A DNA stretch of 64,000 bases from an uncultured Rhizobiaceae bacterium (GTDB taxonomy: Bacteria; Pseudomonadota; Alphaproteobacteria; Rhizobiales; Rhizobiaceae): positions 119,845 through 183,844 of the forward strand of contig CATQIJ010000012.1 of the NCBI GenBank assembly GCA_958296345.1, read 5' to 3'. How positions within the stretch are numbered: the first letter of the stretch is position 1; each line of letters opens with the position of its first letter. A program made the translations under genes and the position numbers. Below the pieces are notes generated by a model. The model was given only the letters and a program-made list of their open reading frames with translations, was not told the DNA's origin and made no database searches. This document shows, piece by piece, positions 10,197 to 19,739 of this stretch.

Positions 10197-11373
10197 ATGA
10201 CTGATAAAATTGAAAAATCCGGACGTCGTAGTTTTTTAAAAATCCTTGGTGGTGGTGTGATTTTAGCTGCTGGAGCAGGGGGAGTTTTTGTTGGTACAAG
10301 AACGCCAACTAAAGCACTTGAGCCGTGGGAGTTGGCTCTAGAGCCAAACGCGGGTGTTGATCCAAGGCATATAATTTTGTCTCATGCTATTTTAGCGCCT
10401 AATCCTCATAACCGTCAGCCGTGGGTTGTTGACCTTGAAACAGAAAATGAGATTACGCTTTACTGTGATTTAGATAAGCGCCTTCCGCATACTGATCCTT
10501 ATGACCGTCAAATTACGATTGGTTTTGGTTGCTTTCTGGAACTTGCAATAATGACGGCCAAAGAAATTGGTATGAAAGCTGAACTGCAGCTTTTTCCTGA
10601 AGGTGAAAATTTCCCAAGATTGGACAAAAAGCCTGTTGCTCACATCAAACTTTCTAAAGATGAAAATGTAAAGCGGGATCCTTTGTTTGCGCAAATATTG
10701 GAGAGAAGATCTAATAAAGAAGTATTTGATACAACAAAAACCGTTCAAGAAATGGATGCACTTAATATTCTGTCAGCCGTTGATGCTAATCTAGAAACAG
10801 GCAGTGTGATGAAGCGTGATCGCATTGAAAAAAATGAGCGAAGTTACAAAACAAGCCGTGTTGAGCGAAATGCACACCCATAGAACGCATAAAGAAAGCG
10901 TCGACTTGATGCGGATGGGCAAGTCAGAAATTGAAGCCAGTCCTGATGGAATTGATATGGGTGGTGTATTTTTGGAAACGCTTGGTCTTTTAGGCCAGCT
11001 TGAAAAAGATGATCTTGTTAATCCAGAAAGTTCAACATTTAAGAACGGCATACCGCTTATTCTTGAGCCACTGGAGACTGCGATGGGGTATGTTTTCGTA
11101 AAAACAGTTGGCACTACACGAAAAGATCAAATTGATGCTGGTCGAGGTTATGTTCGTATGAACCTCAAAGCCACTGAGCTTGGAATTGCGATGCACCCTT
11201 TGTCTCAGGCGTTACAAGAGTTTGAAGAGGTCGCTCCTCAGTTTAGTGAAATTAGAAAACAGCTGAGCGTTAAGCCGCAAGAAACTCTGCAAATGTTTGC
11301 TCGAATAGGGTATGGTGGAAAACCGAATCCCAGTCCGCGCTGGAACTATGAAGCTAAGGTTAGGAATAGTTGA
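10197..11373 (+). pseudogene. Tat-exported nitroreductase-family protein, frameshifted
   Basis: Two overlapping frames form one Acg/nitroreductase-like protein of about 390 residues. The N-terminus has a twin-arginine signal (SGRRSFLKILGG) and a hydrophobic stretch. The FMN-type motif APNPHNRQPW lies near residue 70, and the C-terminal part (LGIAMHPLSQALQEF) continues in the +1 frame. The shift falls at a run of seven A (10828-10834); removing one A gives RIEKMSEVTKQAVL. Start: ATG 10197, six bases after GGAG; upstream ATGs at 10185 and 10194 are less well spaced. It probably reduces a quinone, nitro or similar substrate in the periplasm. The stop overlaps the MarR gene. Likely intact if the A-run is a read error. 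Confidence 0.8.
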
Positions 11374-11837
11374 TGAGCAAAGATGGAGAAAAAGCCAAGC
11401 CAGCTGGTGAAGTTTATTTTCGACTCTTCAACGAGATTGGTATTATTAATCAACTCGCTTCAAACCGTGCGGAGCGTGCCATGCCGCATGGTCTTACCAT
11501 GTCGCAATTTACTGTCTTAAATCACTTTGCACGGGGGCTTCCCCCTAAACCACCGCTTGAACTTGCGAATGCTTTTCAGGTGACCAAGGGTGCGATGACC
11601 AATACGCTCAAGCAGCTGGAGAGCAAAGGGTTTATCGAAATTGTACCGCATGAAACAGATAAGCGATCCAAGGTTGTTTCCATGTCAGATAAGGGTAGGG
11701 CAGCTCACCGCGATGCGCAGATTGAGCTTGCAAGAGTATTTAATGATTTTTCTGATGCGTTCACAATAGATGAAATCGTAAGCCAGTTACCCGGCTTAGA
11801 AAAATTACGTATCTGGTTGGATGAAAACAGGCCTTAA
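11373..11837 (+). CDS. MarR family transcriptional regulator
   Basis: A 154-residue winged-helix repressor. The helix-turn-helix and wing lie at about residues 55-110 (LANAFQVTKGAMTNTLKQLE, then HETDKRSKVV, the typical wing DxRSK). The start is ATG 11373, overlapping the TGA of the nitroreductase gene (TGATG), which implies coupling; TTG 11370 is an alternative. By position it should control the nitroreductase operon and itself through the palindromes at 10078-10183. The ligand is unknown. It ends base-to-base against the convergent aldolase gene, with no room for a separate terminator. Confidence 0.9.
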   Translation: MSKDGEKAKPAGEVYFRLFNEIGIINQLASNRAERAMPHGLTMSQFTVLNHFARGLPPKPPLELANAFQVTKGAMTNTLKQLESKGFIEIVPHETDKRSKVVSMSDKGRAAHRDAQIELARVFNDFSDAFTIDEIVSQLPGLEKLRIWLDENRP

Positions 11838-12605
11838 TTAAAGTTTGTAATCAGGTTCTTCTTTATCAAGTATTTCTTTTAAATCAGAAAAGTGACGACC
11901 TGATTGATCATCATAGTCTTCGATTTCTTGAGCTGTTTTTTCTGCAATTTCATCTGACAAAATGCGTAGAGGCTGGCCTGTCCAAAGTGCTTTTATGTAG
12001 GTCTCAGCCGCACGTTCAAAATAGTAAAGTCTATTGAAAGCTTCGCCCACATTGTCGCCAATTACCATGACGCCATGATTGCCCATTACCATAACTTGAA
12101 TTTTTGGGTCAGCGAGAAGTTGTGCGCAGCGCTCGCCTTCTTCTTCGAATGCAAGACCGCCGTAACTGTCATCTACGACATGACGGTTATGGAAAATGGC
12201 ACAGTTTTGATCGATAGGCTTAATTGTTGAGTCTGCTAGGCTTGCAAGAATTGTTGCATGGATTGAGTGCACATGAAGTACACAACGCGCATGTTTGCAA
12301 TGACGATGTACGGCGCCATGCAAACCCCAAGCTGTTTCTTCTGGTGCATCTGGCCTGTCCATTGTTGATGGATCATTAGCGTCTAATAGTAATATATCTG
12401 ATGCTTTAATCAGTGAGAAATGGCGCTGGTTTGGATTGATTAAGAATTGTGTGCCTTCATCGTTTACCGATAATGAGAAATGGTTGGCGACTGCCTCATG
12501 CATGTTGAGGCGAACTGTCCAGCGAAAAGCTGCTGCAAGATCAACGCGCTCTTCATAATAAGGCATGTTTGATAGATTATCTTTGCGTAGCGGTTCAACA
12601 GACAT
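11838..12605 (-). CDS. Class II aldolase/adducin family protein
   Basis: A 255-residue cytosolic protein of the class II aldolase/adducin fold. Metal-binding His residues are visible in VLHVHSIHATIL (H111, H113) and in the later GNHGVMVIGD segment; an upstream Glu lies at about residue 90. Bacterial members include fuculose- and ribulose-phosphate aldolases/epimerases, but this longer form with a charged N-terminus is usually left unnamed, and the substrate cannot be deduced. It is a single gene, convergent with MarR, with a 150-base upstream region shared with the DUF3750 gene. Confidence 0.85.
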   Translation of the reverse strand: MSVEPLRKDNLSNMPYYEERVDLAAAFRWTVRLNMHEAVANHFSLSVNDEGTQFLINPNQRHFSLIKASDILLLDANDPSTMDRPDAPEETAWGLHGAVHRHCKHARCVLHVHSIHATILASLADSTIKPIDQNCAIFHNRHVVDDSYGGLAFEEEGERCAQLLADPKIQVMVMGNHGVMVIGDNVGEAFNRLYYFERAAETYIKALWTGQPLRILSDEIAEKTAQEIEDYDDQSGRHFSDLKEILDKEEPDYKL

Positions 12606-12762
12606 GGCACTTCTCCCTGATGCGATATATTGATTTGAAAGTTGTCATGGATTTTATCTTGCGGCAAGAAGGATTTTGCACAAAACCTGCAAGCTTCTGC
12701 CAGATGCTCGCCATTAATTTACTTCATATTATAATTAATTGAGGTATTGAGAGGGGATGAGA

Positions 12763-13512
12763 ATGTTGCGGAAATTTTTACGAAGGTTTTTTGTCTTTTT
12801 AATAGTGTTGTTCATCTTGCCAGCACTTGCCTCTCAAGCTTCTTGGCAATTGCGAGGCAATCACGCAAAAAGTTGGAATACGGCTGATTGGACAAGTGCA
12901 GGGATATTTCCATCCGTTGTTAATCAGCCTGAAGCTGTTGTTTATGTCATGGCTGCCAAGACAGGGCGTTGGAAGGGTGTTTTTGCGGTTCATACTTGGA
13001 TTGTAACCAAGCAAGAGAATGCTTCACAATATAACCGATATGAAGTTGTTGGATGGGGCAGACCATTGCGCCTGAATGCTTATGCGCCTGATGCAAGATG
13101 GTATTCTAATGAACCTGAGATTGTGAAAGTTATTCGCGGTAATAAAGCCAGAGCACTTATTCCCAAAATAGAAAATGCTGTTGCCAATTATCCTCATGCT
13201 CAAAGAGGTAGTTACACGCTTTGGCCCGGTCCCAATTCTAACTCTTTTGTTGCGCATGTTTTGAATGAAGTGCCTGAGATAGGGCTTGTTGCACCTGCGA
13301 ACGCCGTTGGTCGTGATTTCTTATCAGGCGAGCGATACGTCAATATCGACCCAGATTGGATGAACGTGCAAGTCGCTTATAAAGGATATTTAGGGTTTGC
13401 TATGGGGCGACGTAGTGGGCTTGAGTTACACTTTATTGGGTTAACTGCAGGATTTGATGTTTTAAACCCCGCGATAAAACTTCCAGGGTTTGGCCGTATA
13501 AAACTTTTGTAG
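12763..13512 (+). CDS. DUF3750 domain protein
   Basis: A protein of 249 residues. It has an N-terminal membrane anchor or signal (FFVFLIVLFILPALA, about residues 9-24), then a conserved soluble domain (WIVTK near residue 85, WPGPNSNSFVAHVL near 155). The Asn/Ser/His-containing GPNSNSFV segment is family-specific. Function unknown. Start: ATG 12763, seven bases after GAGAGGGG; ATG 12757 abuts that site directly. The 183 bases after the gene (13513-13695) are AT-rich and hold nothing I can identify. Confidence 0.8.
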   Translation: MLRKFLRRFFVFLIVLFILPALASQASWQLRGNHAKSWNTADWTSAGIFPSVVNQPEAVVYVMAAKTGRWKGVFAVHTWIVTKQENASQYNRYEVVGWGRPLRLNAYAPDARWYSNEPEIVKVIRGNKARALIPKIENAVANYPHAQRGSYTLWPGPNSNSFVAHVLNEVPEIGLVAPANAVGRDFLSGERYVNIDPDWMNVQVAYKGYLGFAMGRRSGLELHFIGLTAGFDVLNPAIKLPGFGRIKLL

Positions 13513-13695
13513 TTTAAAATTACTGCTTTTATTCTGATACATACTTGAGCAGTAAATAAACTATTTATAAACTAACAAATTGATTTCATAGCTTTTGGCA
13601 GAAGTAATTTGCATGTCGTTAAGTTAATTTTAGCCGCCTTCCTGATAGATATTAAAACTGACTTCTAACAGTAATAATTATGGCCATATGGTACT

Positions 13696-15288
13696 ATGCT
13701 TGAAAAATTGACTAGTAATAAGCGATTGATCGAAATTTCTAGTATTGCAGGGATTATGGCTTTTTGCTTCTGGATGGATAGAAGTTTTGGAATTCTTGAT
13801 TGGGTTATGAATGAGCTCATTATTATTTTTCCTGGCCTACAAAAATATACTTTAAATTTGGCAGGTGTTGGGTTTGTTGGTTTAGCTTCTTATAGTTTTA
13901 TGCAACGGGTGAGAGGCCAAAAAGAAACGATTGCTCGCGAAGCACTTTAAAAATTTTTAAAGCAACAAGATTTTGTCGATACGGTAACAGGTCTTTCAAA
14001 TAGGCTTGGGTTTAAGCTCATGCTTGGAGAACTTCGAAATAATCAGGTTATGAATTGAACTTCCATCATTGCCTTTGAGGTGCGTAACCTAGATTCTATA
14101 GCTAGTGTTCATGGTGCAGAAACTGCTGCTAAAATAAACAACCTTTATTCAGAGAAAATACGCTCGTTATCTAAGGGTAATGACTTTGCCGCTCGTGTTG
14201 AAAATGGCCGCTTTTATTTACTTATTAATTCCAACGATTCAGATGAAAATAGTTCACGCATTGCAGATGTACTAAATGAAATCAAAGAGCACTCTGGAAA
14301 AGGTATTCAGATCAACGGACAAACTATGAGCACGCATCTTAATCTTGGAGTGCTTGATATTTCATCGGATAAGAAACTATCTACCAAATGGGATGAAGAA
14401 GACATTGTACAACGTTTAGATTACATGCTGTTTTGTTCACGTAATAAGAGCCATAACTTTATTGCTTCTTATAACGTGAAAATGGAAAAATCGCTTAGAC
14501 AACGCGCACTAGTAGAAGGTGAATTGCTTGATGCTTTAAGCTCTGGTCAAATCACTCCGTATTTCCAACCCTTCATCGATATGAAAACAAACGAGGTGGC
14601 GGGCATGGAAATTCTCGCTAGATGGGAACATCCTAGAGAAGGTTTTATTCCTCCTGATGTATTTGTGCATATTGCTGAAGATATTGGCGCTATGCGTGAT
14701 TTAACACTTTTAATGTTGAGACGTGCTTGTGAAGCAGCTGTTGATTGGCCTACTCATTTAAAACTTGCATTTAATATTTCACCCAATGAGCTTCGTAGTG
14801 ATGAAACTATGGATAGGTTCTTTGAAATCTTACAACAAACAAGAGTTTCTTCTGATCGTATAGAAATAGAGATAACAGAAAATGCATTTATTGAAGAGGT
14901 GGGTGAAATCTCAGAAGTTATTGCTAAGTTAAAAAAACGTGGCGTTCAAATTTCTATTGATGATTTTGGAACTAGGTTTTCAAATTTAACTCATTTAAAA
15001 ATGCTGCCTTTTGATAAGATTAAAATTGATCAATCTTTCATTAGAGATATGGATTCTAACCCTGAAAGTGCGGCAATTGTGAAAAACGTAATTGCTTTAG
15101 GTAAGAGCTTAGGTTTGCCAACTGTTGCTGAGGGTATTGAGCTTAAGGAAAATAGAAAGACGCTTCATGAACTTGGTTGCTCTGTTGGGCAGGGTTATCT
15201 TTTTGCTAAGGCTTTAAAGGGCGAAGACGTTATTCCGTTTATCGAAAACTATCAGACTGAAATTGTCTACCTAGATAAAGTTGCTTAA
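13696..15288 (+). pseudogene. Membrane GGDEF-EAL protein with two nonsense codons
   Basis: One uninterrupted frame apart from two stops: TAA at 13948-13950 and TGA at 14056-14058. Read through, it gives about 530 residues. Two membrane helices occur in the first 75. A diguanylate-cyclase-like domain follows, starting TVTGLSNRLGF but with no recognisable GGDEF active-site motif. A full EAL phosphodiesterase domain (MEILARWEHP near residue 300, IDDFGTRFSNL and KIDQSF) closes the protein. EAL domains hydrolyse cyclic di-GMP; the first glutamate position reads MEILARW rather than EALLRW. The 402-residue frame from 14080 onward is clean and could make a soluble EAL protein. The stops are not frameshifts, so they look like true mutations. 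Confidence 0.82.
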
Positions 15289-15295
15289 AAACAGA

Positions 15296-16496
15296 TTATT
15301 CTCGCGTGGTGTGATCTGATATTATTTGACTGGCAGCTGAAAGAGCATCTTTTCCATGTGGAATATTAAGTGCCTTTAATGCAGTTTCTATTGTGCCCAG
15401 AGTGCCTAGTATCATAGGTGGGTTTAAGTGGCCCATATGACCGATACGCAGATGGCAATTGTAATCATCACCTTCAAAACCAAGGGGGATGCCAAGTGTT
15501 AGGCCTGCATTTTCTTCGCACCACTCTCTGATTTTTGTAGCGCAAGCTTTGCCCGTTTTAAGCGTTGTAACGGCTGTTGAACGTTTGTTCTTATCTTTTA
15601 TATTATGCTCAATTTCACCACCTAAGCTCCAGCGATCAATTGCAGTCCAAATTGCATTTGAAAATGTCGTGTGACGCTTCCATGCAGCTTCGATGCCTTC
15701 TTCATGAACTAAAATATTCAGAGCTTCACGCAGTCCATAAAGATGTTGGGTTGGGGCAGTTCCATCAAATTGGTGATAGAAAAGTTCTGGTTGAGTGCGA
15801 CGAACCCAATCCCAATACTCACCGGGGGTTTGCGCGTTCTCGCGCCTTTTTTGCTTTGTTATTGAAATAGACAAATGCGATGCCAGCAGGGGTCATAAGA
15901 CCTTTTTGGCAGGCAGCAATGGTTACATCTGCTCTCCATGCATCCATATGATATTCATCACAAGCCAAGGAAGCTATACAATCGACTATAAAGAGGGCGT
16001 CATGTCCTGATTCATCAATGGCTTTTCTAAGGGTTAGAATGTCATTTTTTACAGATGAGGCGGTGTCCGTTTGAACCGCAAGTACTGCTTTAATCTCGCC
16101 TTTGGTATCTTTTCGCAGGGCATCTTCCAAATGACTTGGGTCTGCATCTGTTTGCATACCATAGTGTATAATCTGCGTTTCAATGCCGTGACTTCTTGCC
16201 ATTTCACCCCATGTGATGGGAAAGCGTCCAGTGCCAAGAATAAGAATTTTGTCACCTGCATTTACTGTATTTTTCAGAGCTGCTTCCCATGCCCCGTGGC
16301 CATTCGAGATATAGATGGCAACGTCATGTTTTGTTTGTGCGATGGTCTTTAAATCCGGATAAAGCGTCTCTACCATATCGACGAGCGCGCCTTCGTAGAT
16401 ATTGGGTGAAGGGCGATGCATGGCATTAAGTACGCGATCGGGGATGATTGAAGGGCCAGGAATTGATAGTTGAGGGCGACCAAAATTCAGCGACAC
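15296..16496 (-). pseudogene. Class V aminotransferase (serine/alanine-glyoxylate type), frameshifted
   Basis: Two minus-strand frames make one fold-type I PLP aminotransferase of about 400 residues. The N-terminal part has LSIPGPSIIPDRVLNAMHRPSPN (split over residues 11-33), the glycine-rich ISNGHGAWEAA and the PLP-lysine segment ACQKGLMTPAG. The second frame carries the C-terminal domain (HLYGLREALNIL, GLTLGIPLGFEG). The shift lies in a run of six T on the plus strand (15847-15852); removing one restores the frame. The family interconverts glyoxylate/glycine with serine or alanine. It lies 8 bases downstream of the CLC gene on the same strand and is convergent with the EAL gene. A homopolymer read error is the simplest explanation. 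Confidence 0.85.
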
Positions 16497-16504
16497 TTAT
16501 TATT

Positions 16505-18082
16505 TTAACCTCTGTGTTCTTCTTCACTGGCGGCGACTAATGCCATGTTGAAATGTGAAAGTGCTTTTATTTGTGTTGCATGACCTATGATGATGTTATC
16601 GCGCTTGCTGTCAACAACAGGTAAGTCAGGAAGTCCGCTGTCATCAAACATACGCAGGGCTGCTTCTAAGCTATCTGTCTCTTGTAAAAATACAGGCTCT
16701 ATTTCTTCATTTTTTTCTAAATAAATAGGCTCTGCATCTTGTTCTAATAGGGTCATGAAGTCTTTTACTTTGTTCGAGCGCATGACGTATTTATGAGGGC
16801 CGTCTTTAAAGAATAAGCCACGCATTTCTAATTGCCATTCAAAGAGTGAGTGGCCGTGAATTGCTTGATTGATACCTGTAGCAATTGATACTGCTAAAAG
16901 AAGTGCAATAGTAAGTGTATAGCCGCCTGTTAATTCAAACACGATCATCGTCGTTGAAAAAGGTGCGCCAAGAACTGCAGCTGCAACTGCACCCATGCCT
17001 AAAATAGCATATAACCCTTGGCTTGATGCAAGTTCAGGAAAAACATTAGATGCCATCAACCCATAAGCTGCACCAGTCATTGCGCCAAGGTAAAGCGCTG
17101 GTGCAAATACGCCGCCACCAAAGCGTGATGCAACAGTGATTGAAATAGCAGCCGTTTTTGCAACCAATAAAGCTAGAAGTAATTGAAGGCCTAATTGATT
17201 TTTTAAGGCCATATCTGTGGCTTCGTACCCAACGCCTAATACTTCAGGGAAGAAGATTGCAATTGCTCCAATTAAAAACCCTCCAATGACAGGTCTCCAG
17301 AAGAGCGGGATTTCAATGCCTCTGGCAACATAGTCAGTACCCACAAGCGCAAATTGAAAAATGACTGAAACTAATGCACAAATTAAGCCAAGAATGGCAA
17401 AAGCAGGAAACTCCCAATAGGACGTGATTTGATAGTCTGGAATTACAAAGGCTGCGATGTCACCAAACCAAAGCCTTGAGAATATGGTGCCGCCTACTGC
17501 TGCAATCACGATGGGTACAAAAGAACGCCTTGAATAATGTCCCAAGATTATTTCGTGTGCAAAGAGTACGCCTGCGATGGGAGCATTAAATGAAGCTGAT
17601 ACGGCTGCTGCAGCCCCACTTGCAAGTAAGGTGCTCTTTGACCAATGAGGAAGATTTAGCCAATTGGTTATATATGTGGCTATTGCGGCACCCAAGTGAA
17701 CCATTGGCCCTTCACGGCCTGCACTGGCGCCAGCACCAAGCGAGACTGCTGTTGCACCAGCAGAGATTAATGCAGATTTTATTTCGACATCTCGTCCATC
17801 AATTGCGCGAGCTTCCATAACATCAGGGATGCCACCTGTACGGCGAAGTGGCAGAAAGTTTGTAATGATCCAACCCACAATAGCCCCACCAATTACTGGG
17901 GCAATTAAGATAACGTACCATGGTCTATCTAATGCTGCGGTAACAACGTTTTTCACTTCGGTCATAAAGCCAAGTCCATTTGAATAAGTCCAATTAATTC
18001 ACCGAAATAAAATAGCGGCTATGGATACTGCACTTCCGATGATTAAAGCAGAAACCCATACGGAAAATTTGCCTATCTGCAT
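16505..18082 (-). pseudogene. CLC-type chloride channel/transporter, in-frame TGA near the N-terminus
   Basis: The clean frame (ATG 17965) gives 486 residues with CLC signatures: RTGGIPDVME, SAGREGPMVH with the gating Glu, and FGGGVFAPAL, followed by a C-terminal region that resembles a degenerate CBS pair. The same frame continues upstream to ATG 18082, where FSVWVSALIIGSAV is a helix B-like segment normally present in CLC proteins, but TGA at 17999-18001 interrupts it. So either the first helix is lost or translation restarts at 17965. In the helix after FNAPIAGVLFAHE the position equivalent to the E. coli ClcA proton glutamate E203 appears to be Ile, by eye. Membrane anion transport is the likely role. 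Confidence 0.85.
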
Positions 18083-18298
18083 TGAAGCTCGACAGGTTTG
18101 GTTCGATCCAATTGTAGATCAGTGTAGGAAGGTTTTTAAAATTTCCGGCATTTTCCCCGACCGAGTTGTTTCTTTGACTTTTTCATAAGCATTGAGTCGA
18201 AGCAAGGGGGCATAAATTTTCTTTGATTGTGGTTTGCAACTAGTAGCAGTGTTCTTTATTCATAAGATTATACAAAAGCCAATGCGTGAGGAGAAGCC

Positions 18299-19714
18299 GT
18301 GGCCTTGAATGATTTAGAAACGTTGGATCGTAATGAATCTGGCATTCAAACTGTGATTTCTGTTTTAAAACAGAGGTTTGGTGAGCAATTAAAGACTTCT
18401 CATGCTTTACTTGAGCAACATTCGCACACAATGACTTATATACCTTCGCAGCTTCCAGATGCGGTTGTTTTTGCAAAGTCGACAGAAGACGTTCAACAAG
18501 TTGTTAGAATTTGTGCGGAATATAAAGTTCCTATTATTCCTTTTGGGGACGGGTACTTCTCTTGAGGGAGGTGTTAATGCACCTGCTGGGGCATCTCGAT
18601 TGACCTCAATGATATGAATGAAATTTTGAAAGTGAATGCAGAAGACCTGGATTGCGTCATCCAACCTGGTGTGACGCGAGAAGCTTTAAATGAATATTTG
18701 CGCGATACGGGATTGTTTTTTCCTATCGACCCTGGTGCGAATGCTTCTTTAGGTGGGATGGCCGCAACCCGAGCATCCGGAACAAATGCTGTTCGTTATG
18801 GCACAATGCGTGAGAACGTTATAAACATGAGCGTCGTCATGCCAGATGGCCGCATTATTAAAACAGCGGCACGTACTAGAAAATCATCAGCTGGCTACGA
18901 TCTTACTAAATTGATGGTTGGGTCTGAAGGCACGCTTGGCATTATAACAGAGCTTACATTGCGGCTATATGGAATTCCTGAGCAAATCTCTGCAGGCGTT
19001 TGTCAATTTGATAGTGTTGAAGGTGCTTGTAATACTACTATTTTCGCGATGCAAACTGGATTGCCGATGGCTCGCATTGAACTGTTGGATGGACTGCAAA
19101 TTGAGATGATCAACAAATATTCTGGTCTTGAATATGAGGCAAAACCAACCTTGTTTCTTGAGTTTCATGGCTCGCCTGACGGAGTTCAAGAACAGATTGA
19201 AAGCTTTAATGCAATTGCTGAAGATTTCGGTGGCGGTAATATTCAATGGGTTGAAACTATGGAGGCGCGAAATAAACTTTGGAAAGCGCGCCACGATGCT
19301 TATTACGCAATGCTTGCCTGGCGGCAAGGGAGCCAAGGTATTGCAACCGATGCTTGTGTTCCTATTTCAAGATTGGCTGAATGTATTGCTGAGGCACAAA
19401 AGGATGTTGCCGAATTTGGCCTTGTTGCCCCTATAGTAGGTCATGTTGGGGATGGGAATTTTCATATTACACCGCTTGTAATGATGGATGATCCAGATGA
19501 AGTAATACGTGCAGAGAAATTCATTGAACGGCTTAATATGAGAGCAATTGCTATGGAGGGCACCTGCACAGGTGAACATGGTATTGGTCAGGGTAAGCGC
19601 CGTTTCTTGAAAATAGAACATGGAGCAGGGGCCGACATAATGGCGTCAATAAAATTGGCTATTGATCCTGATAACATAATGAACCCAGGTAAGGTTGTGA
19701 GTTTTTATGAGTAG
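18299..19714 (+). pseudogene. FAD-linked oxidase, D-lactate/glycolate dehydrogenase type
   Basis: About 472 residues if two compensating indels are corrected. The N-terminal FAD-binding domain includes HTMTYIPSQLPDAVVFAKST and PIIPFGTGTSLEGG (near residue 85). The remainder holds AATRASGTNAVRYGTMRENV, VGSEGTLGIITELTL and the C-terminal EHGIGQGKRRFL and NPGKVVSF. The frame gains one G at 18545-18548 and loses one G at 18588-18591, so only about 15 residues are garbled, right at the FAD-pyrophosphate loop. GTG start at 18299, preceded by GAGGAG. These enzymes oxidise 2-hydroxyacids such as D-lactate, passing electrons to cytochrome or quinone. Substrate not determinable. Confidence 0.87.
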
Positions 19715-19739
19715 GTTTTGTGTTGGGGTTTAGTTCTGA

